NCBI GenBank assembly: GCA_030544165.1
Contig: JAUNRP010000147.1
Coordinates: 1 to 5,332, forward strand
Reading direction: 5' to 3'
Source of the DNA: a bacterium
GTDB taxonomy: Bacteria; Actinomycetota; Actinomycetes; Actinomycetales; Actinomycetaceae
Length of the DNA stretch: 5,332 nt
Shown here: positions 1 through 5,332 of the stretch, piece by piece
Layout of the letters: each line of letters begins with the position of its first letter
Numbering within the stretch: the first letter of the stretch is position 1
Notes under the pieces: generated by a model
What the model was told of the DNA's origin: nothing
The model's database searches: none
The model's input: the letters and a program-made list of their open reading frames with translations, nothing else
Program-made: the position numbers and the translations under genes

Positions 1-783
1 ACGCCCCACCCCGAGGTGGCGGCGTTCTGGGAGGAGGCGGGCGGCGTCGACGGGGCGTACGGGGCTCCTGTGGGGGAACCGGCGTGCACTGAGGGATCGG
101 CGGGCGAGACCTGCTGGCAGCGGTACGAGAACGGCACGATCAGGTGGCGCGAGGGCGTGGGCGTGATCGACTGCGCGGTGCTGGAGTGCGTGGCGCTCAC
201 GTTCGATGACGGGCCGGCGCCGGACACGCCCGGCCTGCTGGACTTTCTGGTGGATCGGAACGTGCAGGCCACGTTCTACGTGGTGGGCAACCGGATCGAC
301 GGGTTCTTCGGCGATGTGATGCCGCGGTACGCGGAGGCCGGGATGGAGCTGGGCAACCACTCGTGGGACCACGCGGACCTGCGCACGCTCTCCGCGGAGG
401 CGCTCGCGCAGCAGGTGCGTGACACGAACGCGCGCATCGTGGAGAGGGGCGGGATCGCGCCGCGGAGCCTGCGCCCGCCCTTCGGGAGCCGGAACGCGCA
501 GGTGGATGGAGCGGCCGGGCAGGAGGGGCTGTACGTGGTGAACTGGTCCGGCGGCCCCGCGGACTGGGAGCCGCAGAGCGTGCAGTCGATGATCGATCGG
601 ACCCTGGCCTCCACCGTGCGGGGTTCGGTGATCCTGCTGCACGATCTGAACCCGAAGGCGGTGGAGGCGGTGCCGGGGATCCTGGACGGGCTCGAGGCCG
701 CGGGATACACGCTGGTGACGGTGGAGGACATGTTCGGCCCGATGGAGCCGGGGGCGTTCGTGGCGGCCGGCGCGGGGAACTGA
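1..783 (+). CDS. Secreted polysaccharide deacetylase, LGFP repeat + NodB domain (5' partial)
   Basis: This is the C-terminal 260 residues of a carbohydrate esterase family 4 (NodB-type) deacetylase, predicted to remove N-acetyl groups from a cell-wall or other polysaccharide outside the membrane. The frame is open to base 1, so the GTG at 16 is probably internal and the signal peptide lies upstream. Counting the codon at base 1 as residue 1, residues 4-55 fit one LGFP repeat, a wall-binding unit (AFWEEAGG, then G-x-YGAPVGEP, then WQRYENGTIRW). NodB motifs follow in order: LTFDDGP (66-72, catalytic base D69 and metal ligand D70), HSWDH (metal ligands H120 and H124), RPPFG (158-162), W189, and LLHD with H214. 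All active-site residues expected in the family are present, so the enzyme should be active. Cysteines 29/38 and 58/63 could form disulfides, consistent with export. The next gene is 55 nt downstream on the same strand. Confidence 0.9.
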   Translation, partial: TPHPEVAAFWEEAGGVDGAYGAPVGEPACTEGSAGETCWQRYENGTIRWREGVGVIDCAVLECVALTFDDGPAPDTPGLLDFLVDRNVQATFYVVGNRIDGFFGDVMPRYAEAGMELGNHSWDHADLRTLSAEALAQQVRDTNARIVERGGIAPRSLRPPFGSRNAQVDGAAGQEGLYVVNWSGGPADWEPQSVQSMIDRTLASTVRGSVILLHDLNPKAVEAVPGILDGLEAAGYTLVTVEDMFGPMEPGAFVAAGAGN

Positions 784-787
784 GGGG

Positions 788-809
788 CGCTCCGTCTACC
801 CTTGGAGCG
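788..809 (+). promoter_or_regulatory. Hairpin enclosing a -10-like element upstream of the ABC transporter gene
   Basis: Six-base arms CGCTCC (788-793) and GGAGCG (804-809) enclose a 10-nt loop. An outer GGGG (784-787) and CCCC (815-818) could extend the stem with a bulge. The loop contains TACCCT (797-802), which fits the actinobacterial TAnnnT -10 pattern and would place a transcript start near 809, about 30 nt before the GTG start. No convincing -35 element is seen. It could be a promoter, an operator, a weak T-less terminator of the deacetylase gene, or chance. Confidence 0.3.
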
Positions 810-838
810 AGCCTCCCCGGAACGAAGAAGGAGATCCT

Positions 839-2671
839 GTGCGCCCGCTCCTGCGGATCCTCGCGTTCACCCGTGAACTCTCGCCCTACTACCTCGGGAT
901 TGTCCTGGCCTCCCTGGTGGCCACCGCGCTCGGACTCGCGGTCCCGTTCATCATCGGCCGGGCCACGGACGTGGTGGTGGAGACCATTGGCGGAACGCGC
1001 ACCGTGGAAGCGGGCGTCAGTGCCGTGATCTGGCTGGCGATCGCGCTCCTGATCGCGGAACTCGCCTCCACTGCCGCAAGCTCGATCGGCGGCTACTGGG
1101 GGGATGTCATGAGTGCGCGCATGCGCTCGATCCTCTCCACCCGGTACTTCACCAAGCTGCTCAGCCTTCCGCAGCGCTACTTCGATGACGAGCTCACCGG
1201 CACGATCATCTCCCGCCTCAACCGCTCGATCACGGAGGTCACCAACTTCATCAAGGCGTTCTCCAACAGCTTCTTCACCATGCTCCTCACCACGTTCGCG
1301 GTGCTCGTGATCTCCGCCTGGTACGCGTGGCCCCTCACCCTGCTGATCGCGATCGTCTTCCCGCTCTACATGTGGCTCACAGCCCTCACCTCCTCCCACT
1401 GGCAGAAGATCGAGGGGAAGAAGAACGCGGAGGTGGATGAGGCCAGCGGCCGATTCTCCGAGGTGATCGGGCAGATCCGTGTGGTCAAGAGCTTCGTGCA
1501 GGAGCGGCGGGAGTTGGATGCCTTCTCCGCGCGGTTCGAGAACACGATCGACCACACGAGAAGGCAATCGGTTCACTGGCACGGCATGGACGCCGCCCGC
1601 CGGGCGGTGCTCAACGGCATCTTCTTCGGGATCTACGCCATCATCTTCGTGATGACCGCGCGAGGGTCCTTCACGGTGGGCGACATGGTGCTCCTCATCC
1701 AGCTCATGAACATGGCCAAGCAGCCGGTGTTCGCGATGAGTTGGCTGGTGGACTCCGCCCAGCGGGCCGCCGCGGGATCGCGCGACTACTTCTCCGTCAT
1801 GGAACTCGAGAGCGTGGAGGAGGTGGTGGCTGCGGGGGCTGCGGAGCATGCGGCGCGAGGGATGGACCTGACGCTCTCGGCGCGCGGCCAGTCAGTCCCC
1901 GCCGTGGCATTCCACGGTGTCACCTTCGCCTACGAACCCGGAGGGCCAGCGGTCCTCGAGGACGTCACCTTCGCCATCGAGCAGGGGGAACGGGTTGCGT
2001 TCGTGGGGGAGTCCGGAGGGGGGAAGACCACGATCGTCAACCTCCTCCTCGGGCTCTACCCGCTGCGTTCGGGGCGGATCGAACTCTTCGGGCACGACAT
2101 CACGGGCCTCTCCCGCCCGGAACTACGGCGCCAGATTGGCGTGGTCTTCCAGGATCCTGCACTGTTCTCCGGTTCCATCCGGGAGAACATCACCTACGCG
2201 CGGCCCCTGGCTGAGGAGGCGGCGGTGGTGGGGGCAGCACGTAAGGCGAATGCGGACGAGTTCGTGGGGAAGTTCGCCAAGGGCTACGAGTCCCATATCG
2301 GAGAGCGGGGCCTGAAACTCTCCGGTGGGCAGAAGCAGCGGATCTCGATCGCCCGCGCCATCGTGAAGGACGCCCCGATCCTGGTGCTGGACGAGGCCAC
2401 CTCATCCCTGGACACGCGCTCCGAACGCCTCGTGCAGGAGGGCCTCGAGTCCCTGATGGCCGATCGGACCTCCCTCATCATCGCCCACCGCCTCTCCACC
2501 ATCTCCTCGGTGGACCGGATCGTGACGCTCCGTGACGGCCGGGTGGATGAGATCGGTTCCCCGGATGAGCTTGCGGCCTCCGGGGGAATCTATGCGGAGC
2601 TGCTCTCCCTCCAGCTCTCGGGAACCCAGGCGGACAAGAAGCGGCTGAAGCGGTTCGAGATCGAGGGCTGA
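839..2671 (+). CDS. ABC transporter, fused permease and ATPase (exporter type)
   Basis: A 610-residue half-transporter of the ABCB/MsbA/BmrA-like exporter class: one six-helix membrane domain followed by one ATPase domain. Two copies should dimerise in the cytoplasmic membrane and use ATP to export a lipid, drug or other hydrophobic compound; the substrate cannot be read from sequence. Hydrophobic helices lie at about 17-40, 62-82, 143-163, 164-183, 257-273 and 280-300. ATPase motifs in order: A-loop Y365, Walker A GESGGGKTT (390-398), Q-loop Q438, signature LSGGQ (494-498), Walker B ILVLDE with catalytic E519, D-loop SLD (523-525) and H-loop H550. Nothing is degenerate, so a functional homodimer is likely; no partner half-transporter lies next to it. 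The GTG start is supported by AAGGAG at 828-833 with 5-nt spacing. The C-terminus is a short Lys/Arg-rich tail. Its stop lies 2 nt from the stop of the convergent aldo/keto reductase. Confidence 0.95.
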   Translation: MRPLLRILAFTRELSPYYLGIVLASLVATALGLAVPFIIGRATDVVVETIGGTRTVEAGVSAVIWLAIALLIAELASTAASSIGGYWGDVMSARMRSILSTRYFTKLLSLPQRYFDDELTGTIISRLNRSITEVTNFIKAFSNSFFTMLLTTFAVLVISAWYAWPLTLLIAIVFPLYMWLTALTSSHWQKIEGKKNAEVDEASGRFSEVIGQIRVVKSFVQERRELDAFSARFENTIDHTRRQSVHWHGMDAARRAVLNGIFFGIYAIIFVMTARGSFTVGDMVLLIQLMNMAKQPVFAMSWLVDSAQRAAAGSRDYFSVMELESVEEVVAAGAAEHAARGMDLTLSARGQSVPAVAFHGVTFAYEPGGPAVLEDVTFAIEQGERVAFVGESGGGKTTIVNLLLGLYPLRSGRIELFGHDITGLSRPELRRQIGVVFQDPALFSGSIRENITYARPLAEEAAVVGAARKANADEFVGKFAKGYESHIGERGLKLSGGQKQRISIARAIVKDAPILVLDEATSSLDTRSERLVQEGLESLMADRTSLIIAHRLSTISSVDRIVTLRDGRVDEIGSPDELAASGGIYAELLSLQLSGTQADKKRLKRFEIEG

Positions 2672-2673
2672 CC

Positions 2674-3627
2674 TCAGGCGGACTCCAGCCGGGTGAGGTG
2701 CTCCTGGCTCAGCTCCAGCGTCAGCTCCAGCCCGACCCCGCGCAGGCCCTCGTCCAACTGCCCCGTGCTCGAGACCCCGAGGATCGGCCAGATCGGCTGC
2801 TCCCCGCCCACGAGCCAGGCGAGCACCACCTGGCCGCGCGTGACCCCGAGCTCGTTGGCCACCTCCGTGAGCGCCGCCAGCCGCGCCCTGTTCGCCTCGC
2901 CGCGGTAGCCGGGCGGGAAATCGCGGTCCTCGCGATCATAGGCGCCGAGCATCAGCGGCGAGTACGCCCACACGTCCCAGCCCTCGGCCGCCGCGAGGTC
3001 CAGGAGCTCAGCATCCAGCACCCCGAACGGGTGCTCCTCCCCGCGCAGCGCACCCGCGCGGGGCTGGAGGTAGGTGTACCGGTTCTGCAGGGCGCTCGGC
3101 CCCTCCCGGCCCAGGTCCGCGGCGAGCTGGCGGAACCGCTCCGCCCGCCACGCCGGGTGGTTGGAGAGGCCGATCCTCCGGGCGAGCCCGCCCACCACGG
3201 TGTCCGTGAGCGCCTGGACCTGCTCGGAATCAGGGGTTTCGCGGTCCTCGCCGTGGGCCCAGTACAGGTCCACATGGTCCGTCTGCAGCCGCTCCAGCGA
3301 GAGCTCGATGGCGCGGGCCACCACCTCCGCGGACTGGCCCTCCACGCCGGCGTCCCAGTCGTTCGGATCCACCTTCTCGCGGCCCACCTTTGTGGAGATC
3401 AGCACCTGCTCGCGGACACCCGGATTGGCGGTGAGCCACCGGCCGATCACCGCCTCCGACTGCCCGCCCCGCCCACTCGGCGACTCCCAGAAGGCGTAGC
3501 AGTTGGCGGTATCGATCCATCGACCCCCAGCCGCAACGAAACGGTCGAGGAGCTGGAAGGAGGCGTCGTCGTCGAGACGGGTGCCGAAGTACATGGTGCC
3601 CAGGACGAGGCGCGGGGCGAGCGTCAT
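2674..3627 (-). CDS. Aldo/keto reductase family oxidoreductase
   Basis: A cytoplasmic NAD(P)H-dependent (alpha/beta)8-barrel reductase expected to interconvert aldehydes or ketones and alcohols. With the ATG at 3627 the protein has 317 residues, a normal family length. The catalytic tetrad is visible: D39 and Y44 in WIDTANCY, K80 in LISTKVG, and H125 in DLYWAHGED. GLSN (153-156), the YSPL segment near 222-225 and ILGVSSTGQLDEG (282-294) match the conserved barrel strands and the cofactor-phosphate region. A GTG at 3645 would add six residues and overlap the upstream stop by 8 nt. I prefer the ATG because the first barrel strand (LVLGTMYFG) begins soon after it, but neither start has a strong ribosome-binding site, so translational coupling to the upstream gene is plausible. 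It lies just downstream of the NTF2-like gene and is probably co-transcribed with it. Substrate is unknown. Confidence 0.93.
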   Translation of the reverse strand: MTLAPRLVLGTMYFGTRLDDDASFQLLDRFVAAGGRWIDTANCYAFWESPSGRGGQSEAVIGRWLTANPGVREQVLISTKVGREKVDPNDWDAGVEGQSAEVVARAIELSLERLQTDHVDLYWAHGEDRETPDSEQVQALTDTVVGGLARRIGLSNHPAWRAERFRQLAADLGREGPSALQNRYTYLQPRAGALRGEEHPFGVLDAELLDLAAAEGWDVWAYSPLMLGAYDREDRDFPPGYRGEANRARLAALTEVANELGVTRGQVVLAWLVGGEQPIWPILGVSSTGQLDEGLRGVGLELTLELSQEHLTRLESA

Positions 3628-3637
3628 GGCAGCATTC

Positions 3638-4021
3638 TCACTCACTCGCGGGCGCGCGTTCCATGGGGGTGTCCTGGCTGAAGGTGTTCACGAGCCGGCC
3701 CTCGGGGCCGAGCTCCCACAGCGAGCTCACCATCCACTCCACCGGCTGGGAGGAGCGCGTGTGCTGGAACCACACCCGGTAGGCGATCAGCGCGGCCTCG
3801 GGGGAGATGGAGAGCACCTTGGTCTCCAGGAACTCGTAGGCGTAGACGCTCGGGCCCTGCGCGATCTCGGCCAGGTGGTCCTCGCGGGTGACGAAGCCCG
3901 TGGGGTAGACGCCCACGAAGTCCTCGGCGAGGAGCGCGCGGTCCGCATCGCGGTCCCCGTTGCGCAGGGCCTCCCACACGGCGGTCTCGGCGGTGATGAC
4001 ATCGGCTCTGGTGAGGGTCAT
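3638..4021 (-). CDS. NTF2/SnoaL-like small protein (DUF4440-type)
   Basis: A 127-residue protein with the look of the NTF2-like superfamily, DUF4440 type: an N-terminal helix (AETAVWEALRNGDRDA, 11-26), then LLAEDFVGVYPTGFVTREDH (30-49), then beta strands rich in aromatic residues (VWFQHTR, VEWMVSSLWEL) that end in VNTFSQDTP. This cone-shaped fold usually binds a small hydrophobic ligand. Members include isomerases and cyclases, but many have no known activity and I cannot assign one here. The frame stays open upstream to 4156, but that extension runs into the divergent gene and lacks family-like sequence, so the ATG at 4021 is chosen. There is no Shine-Dalgarno motif; instead TACGAT lies 8 nt before the ATG, suggesting a leaderless transcript. 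The aldo/keto reductase follows within 10 nt, or overlaps it, which suggests a two-gene operon. Confidence 0.85.
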   Translation of the reverse strand: MTLTRADVITAETAVWEALRNGDRDADRALLAEDFVGVYPTGFVTREDHLAEIAQGPSVYAYEFLETKVLSISPEAALIAYRVWFQHTRSSQPVEWMVSSLWELGPEGRLVNTFSQDTPMERAPASE

Positions 4022-4029
4022 GACAACCG

Positions 4030-4035
4030 ATCGTA
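4030..4035 (-). promoter_or_regulatory. Candidate -10 element, leaderless promoter of the NTF2-like gene
   Basis: Read on the minus strand this is TACGAT, a good match to the TAnnnT -10 consensus. It sits 8 nt before the ATG at 4021, so transcription would begin at or within a base or two of the A of the start codon. No -35 hexamer is recognisable; the expected place falls inside the inverted repeat at 4044-4064. Confidence 0.45.
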
Positions 4036-4043
4036 GGCGCAGC

Positions 4044-4064
4044 CCCACGGTGCGCGCCCGTGGG
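4044..4064. promoter_or_regulatory. Perfect inverted repeat in the divergent promoter region (candidate operator)
   Basis: CCCACGG (4044-4050) and CCGTGGG (4058-4064) are exact reverse complements separated by a 7-nt spacer that itself contains GCGCGC. The 21-bp element lies between the two divergent genes and between the two candidate -10 elements (4030-4035 and 4066-4071), overlapping the -35 position of both. A dimeric repressor bound here could control both directions. No regulator gene is visible in the window. In GC-rich DNA a 7-bp arm can arise by chance. Confidence 0.4.
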
Positions 4065-4065
4065 C

Positions 4066-4071
4066 CACAAT
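4066..4071 (+). promoter_or_regulatory. Candidate -10 element for the dehydrogenase operon
   Basis: CACAAT resembles TATAAT at four of six positions and would start transcription near 4078, leaving a short leader that retains the AGGAG at 4088-4092. No matching -35 hexamer is seen 16-18 nt upstream, so the call rests on the -10 similarity and its position. Confidence 0.3.
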
Positions 4072-4097
4072 GGCAGGAGGACCTGAGAGGAGCAGAC

Positions 4098-4997
4098 ATG
4101 CGAGTTGGATTTGTGGGGGCCACGGGCCTCATGGGGCACGGGATGGCCAAGAACATCCAGGCGAAGGGCTTCGAGCTCTCCTACACGCTGCGCAGCGAAT
4201 CGGATCGCGTGGAGGACCTGGACGCCGCCGGCGCCACCCGCGCCGAGGGGTACGCCGAGCTCGGCCGCACCTGTGACGTGGTGGTCATCTGCGTCACCTC
4301 CTCGGCGGACGTGGAGGCCGTGGTGGCGGGGGAGGGCGGGCTGCTCACCGAACCGCGCGCTGGCCTCGTGATCGTTGACACCACGACGGCGGAGCCCTCC
4401 TCCACCCGTCTCCTCGCCTCCCGCGCGGCGGAGGTGGGGGTGGGGTACGTGGACGCGCCCCTCACCAAGGGCCCTGCCCAGGCCGAGGCGGGGGAGCTGA
4501 ACACCATGGTGGGCGGGGAGGACGCGCACATCGATTCTGTGATGCCGGTGCTGCAGGCGTTCTCCGCCTACCAGCTCCGCACGGGCCCGGTGGGGACGGC
4601 GCACACCCTCAAGCTCATCAACAACACGATCATCCAGGCGTTCTGCGCCGCGATGGCCGAGGGCTTCGCGGTGGCGGCCGGCGCGGAGATGGACCCGCGG
4701 TTGGTCCACGAGATCCTCTCCCAGGGCGGCATGAACGCCCCGATCATGCACACCATGGGGAACGCACTCGATGGCGACTACTCCGGCATGGAGTTCTACA
4801 TCGACAATGCCCGCAAGGACGTGCGCTACTACACCCGCCTCGCCGGGGACCTCGGCACGGTGGCCCCGCTCGGCAACGCCGCACACCAGGCGCTCTCTGC
4901 CGCCTCCAAGCTGGGGTACGGCCAGAAGTTCGTGCCGGAGCTGGTGAATGCTGCGGCCGAGCTGAACGGGGTGGAGCTCGGCGCTCCGGAGGAGTAG
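4098..4997 (+). CDS. NAD(P)-dependent beta-hydroxyacid dehydrogenase family protein (3-hydroxyisobutyrate dehydrogenase-like)
   Basis: A 299-residue cytoplasmic oxidoreductase of the beta-hydroxyacid dehydrogenase family (3-hydroxyisobutyrate, tartronate semialdehyde and related reductases), expected to interconvert a beta-hydroxyacid and its semialdehyde. The N-terminal Rossmann domain starts at residue 3 (VGFVGATGLMGHGMAKN) and continues through VVVICVTSSADV (61-72) and IVDTTTAEPSST (92-103). The substrate-site motif is DAPLTKGPAQAEAGEL (119-134). The catalytic lysine is K172 in LKLINN, and K240-D241 falls in the all-helical C-terminal domain. Three departures from family consensus are visible: one extra residue in the glycine loop, TKG where SGG is usual, and Ala168 where a glycine commonly follows GPVGT. 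The true substrate may therefore differ. The frame extends upstream to 3960, but AGGAG (4088-4092), 5 nt before the ATG at 4098, and the family N-terminus fix this start. The DUF664 gene follows after 5 nt. Confidence 0.92.
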   Translation: MRVGFVGATGLMGHGMAKNIQAKGFELSYTLRSESDRVEDLDAAGATRAEGYAELGRTCDVVVICVTSSADVEAVVAGEGGLLTEPRAGLVIVDTTTAEPSSTRLLASRAAEVGVGYVDAPLTKGPAQAEAGELNTMVGGEDAHIDSVMPVLQAFSAYQLRTGPVGTAHTLKLINNTIIQAFCAAMAEGFAVAAGAEMDPRLVHEILSQGGMNAPIMHTMGNALDGDYSGMEFYIDNARKDVRYYTRLAGDLGTVAPLGNAAHQALSAASKLGYGQKFVPELVNAAAELNGVELGAPEE

Positions 4998-5002
4998 GCG
5001 TC

Positions 5003-5332
5003 ATGGATACGCAGAGCGGCAACGGCAACGGCGGCGGCAGCGCAAGCGGTGGGAGCGGCGGCGGGAGCGGCGGCAGCGCAAGCGGGGGCGCCATGCGGGA
5101 GGTCCTCCGCCGCTACCTGAACAACCAGCGCGAGGCGGTCCTGTGGAAGCTCGAGGGCCTCTCCGAGCGCGACGCCCGGCTCCCCCAGACCGCCACCGGC
5201 TCCAACGTGCTGGGGATCGTGAAGCACCTGGCCGCAGTGGAGCTAGATTACATAGCCCTCTCCTTTGACCGTCCCCACGGCCTGGCCCTCGAGTTGATGG
5301 GGGACGACGCCGAGCCGAACGCGGACATGTTC
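5003..5332 (+). CDS. DUF664/DinB-superfamily protein with Gly/Ser-rich N-terminal extension (3' partial)
   Basis: The first 110 residues of a protein that runs off the window. Residues 31-110 fit the DUF664 branch of the DinB/YfiT four-helix-bundle superfamily: REVLRRYLNNQREAVLWKLEGLS, then TGSNVLGIVKHLAAVE, FDRPHG and EPNADM. H75 in VKHL is the likely first metal ligand; the other metal-binding histidines should lie beyond the window. Some superfamily members are metal-dependent thiol transferases using mycothiol or bacillithiol; whether this one is cannot be decided. Residues 6-29 consist only of Gly, Ser, Asn and Ala and form a 12-residue repeat, which is unusual for the family. The ATG at 5003 is supported by GGAGGAG (4988-4994) inside the end of the previous gene. 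A second ATG at 5093 would start exactly at the domain but has only a poor GGGGG-like upstream site. Five nt after the dehydrogenase, it is probably in the same operon. Confidence 0.85.
   Translation, partial: MDTQSGNGNGGGSASGGSGGGSGGSASGGAMREVLRRYLNNQREAVLWKLEGLSERDARLPQTATGSNVLGIVKHLAAVELDYIALSFDRPHGLALELMGDDAEPNADMF
5031..5085 (+). repeat. In-frame 36-bp repeat encoding a Gly/Ser-rich leader
   Basis: A 19-bp unit occurs perfectly at 5031-5049 and again at 5067-5085, exactly 36 bp (12 codons) apart. The stretch encodes GGSASGGSGGGS followed by a second GGSASGG, with further Gly/Asn codons before it. The period is a multiple of three, so gain or loss of a unit keeps the frame. Confidence 0.85.

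Noticed and set aside
197..1849. 550-codon open frame on the minus strand opposite the deacetylase and ABC transporter
   Set aside because: It runs antisense across two well-supported genes, and its product is rich in His, Arg, Gly, Glu and Pro with no domain pattern, as expected from the reverse of GC-rich coding sequence.
2698..3681. 327-codon plus-strand open frame opposite the aldo/keto reductase
   Set aside because: The opposite strand has a complete catalytic tetrad and cofactor motifs; this frame has biased composition and no recognisable motif.
3960..4097. N-terminal extension of the dehydrogenase to 3960
   Set aside because: The Rossmann strand begins right after the ATG at 4098, which has a good AGGAG site; the extension is antisense to the NTF2-like gene.
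4022..4156. N-terminal extension of the NTF2-like protein to the ATG at 4156
   Set aside because: The extra 45 residues overlap the start of the divergent dehydrogenase, lack family similarity and would remove the promoter region; the ATG at 4021 has a well-placed -10 element.
3642..4886. 414-codon minus-strand open frame across the NTF2-like gene and the dehydrogenase
   Set aside because: It overlaps two supported genes in other frames, crosses the divergent promoter region and shows only low-complexity Arg/Gly/His/Pro-rich sequence.
5031..5085. The Gly/Ser repeat as a CRISPR-like array or an engineered linker
   Set aside because: There are only two copies of a short low-complexity unit in frame within a gene, with no spacers. 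A natural slippage tract explains it, and nothing else in the window suggests a construct.
4829..5227. Ala-rich minus-strand open frame opposite the Gly/Ser repeat
   Set aside because: Its Ala/Pro-rich composition is the reverse complement of the Gly/Ser codon repeat, and it overlaps two supported plus-strand genes.

Overview
The window is a GC-rich, gene-dense stretch of bacterial chromosome. Very high third-position GC, GTG starts, TAnnnT-like -10 elements, an LGFP cell-wall repeat fused to a NodB deacetylase, and a DUF664/DinB-type protein together point to an actinobacterium, plausibly in or near the Micrococcales. The order is inference; the sequence does not name a species. Both ends cut through genes. 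I see no RNA gene, insertion sequence, CRISPR array or prophage.

Layout. Bases 1-783 (+) hold the C-terminal part of a secreted polysaccharide deacetylase, with one LGFP repeat and a complete NodB domain. After a 55-nt gap, 839-2671 (+) encodes a full-length ABC exporter half-transporter (six TM helices plus ATPase) with every catalytic motif intact. It converges, with only 2 nt between stop codons, on a minus-strand pair: an aldo/keto reductase (2674-3627, possibly starting at 3645) lying downstream of a small NTF2/SnoaL-like (DUF4440-type) protein (3638-4021). A 76-nt divergent intergenic region (4022-4097) carries a perfect 7-7-7 inverted repeat between two outward-facing -10-like elements. 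From it, on the plus strand, runs a beta-hydroxyacid dehydrogenase-like oxidoreductase (4098-4997). It is followed after 5 nt by a DUF664/DinB-superfamily gene (5003 to the window end) with an unusual Gly/Ser repeat leader.

Function. The left part is cell-envelope and export related. The right part looks like a small divergon of two NAD(P)-dependent oxidoreductases with two small-molecule-type accessory proteins (NTF2-like and DinB-like), suggesting metabolism or detoxification of a small carbonyl or hydroxyacid compound; that link is inference from gene order only. No clearly new multi-gene system is visible. The most distinctive details are the in-frame 36-bp Gly/Ser repeat at the start of the DUF664 gene, the palindrome in the divergent promoter region, and a one-residue insertion in the dinucleotide-binding loop of the dehydrogenase.
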